From Chloroflexota bacterium (lineage in GTDB: Bacteria > Chloroflexota > Chloroflexia > Thermomicrobiales > JADLAZ01), in assembly GCA_020849725.1 (NCBI GenBank), contig JADLAZ010000209.1:1-53245 (forward strand): a stretch of 53,245 nt of DNA. The letters run 5' to 3'. Positions 53,122 to 53,245 of this stretch are shown in pieces. A program made the position numbers and the translations under genes. Under the pieces are notes generated by a model that was not told the DNA's origin, searched no databases, and saw only the letters and a program-made list of their open reading frames with translations. Positions within the stretch are counted from its first letter, which is position 1. Each line of letters opens with the position of its first letter.

Positions 53122-53245
53122 TGGATGGAGAGTTTGATCCTGGCTCAGGACTAACGCTGGCGGCGCGCCTAATGCATGCAAGTCGAGCGCGTCCGGTTTC
53201 GGCCGGGTGAGCGGCAGACGGGTGAGTAACGCGTAGCTAACCTGC
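53122..53245 (+). rRNA. rrs: 16S ribosomal RNA, 5' end (partial)
   Basis: The sequence contains the universal AGAGTTTGATCCTGGCTCAG (27F site) beginning at 53129, then GCTGGCGGCG, a short V1 loop and GTGAGTAACGCGTAGCTAACC. The mature end is placed 7 nt before the 27F site by analogy to E. coli numbering. The gene runs off the window after about 124 nt, too short to fix the taxonomy beyond a Chloroflexota-compatible sequence. Confidence 0.95.

Overview
This is a GC-rich bacterial chromosome segment that reads as Chloroflexota, most likely Thermomicrobia or a relative. The basis is inference: a long Thermus-type isocitrate dehydrogenase, a TupABC-type tungstate importer, secreted glycosidases ending in LGFP-like repeats, many amidohydrolase and UroD-like paralogues, and a 16S rRNA gene whose first ~124 nt close the window. 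No CRISPR array, tRNA or complete insertion sequence was seen.

Layout. 0-7.3 kb (+): a possible upstream gene tail, a PEP-utilising enzyme lacking an ATP-grasp domain, an acetolactate-synthase-like ThDP enzyme, oligoendopeptidase F, a GNAT acetyltransferase and a UroD-family protein. 7.4-15.1 kb (-): isocitrate dehydrogenase with its own promoter, two MFS exporters, 3-hydroxyacyl-CoA dehydrogenase, RidA, an internally duplicated acidic protein and a secreted glycoside hydrolase. 15.3-22.0 kb (+): VOC protein, DUF503, Gfo/Idh/MocA oxidoreductase, a small membrane protein, a decayed potassium-channel pseudogene, a secreted GH18-like protein, methyltransferase, amidohydrolase and DUF3830. 22.0-29.5 kb (-): a surface-polysaccharide cluster with a 1447-residue glycosyltransferase/double-methyltransferase protein, a GT4 enzyme, and an ABC-2 exporter. 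29.7-31.5 kb (-): sortase and tyrosine recombinase.

31.9-39.7 kb: a DtxR-type regulator fused to a TIGR04076-like domain and overlapping a NUDIX gene, MutM, the tungstate importer with a ModE-type regulator (apparently leaderless), an orphan PAAR-like DUF4280 protein, an MFS exporter and MoaC. 39.8-42.4 kb (-): polyprenyl-phosphate sugar transferase and a GT2 enzyme. 42.8-46.2 kb (+): Lon, a thioredoxin-like protein and an Rdx-family protein. 46.4-50.1 kb (-): HpcH/HpaI aldolase, a cysteine-less Rdx-like protein, a Rieske protein and two paralogous amidohydrolases, resembling a catabolic cluster. 50.2-53.2 kb: GNAT, a DUF3108-like protein, xylulokinase and the rRNA promoter, leader and 16S start.

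Functional themes are tungsten/molybdenum supply (Tup transporter, ModE-type regulator, MoaC), cell-surface polysaccharide synthesis and export, oxidised-nucleotide sanitation (NUDIX and MutM, convergent and overlapping), and catabolism of organic acids or aromatics. The strongest novelty candidates are the DtxR-TIGR04076 fusion that has lost most canonical metal ligands, the large two-methyltransferase glycosyltransferase, the Rieske/degenerate-Rdx/amidohydrolase operon, and the orphan PAAR-like gene.
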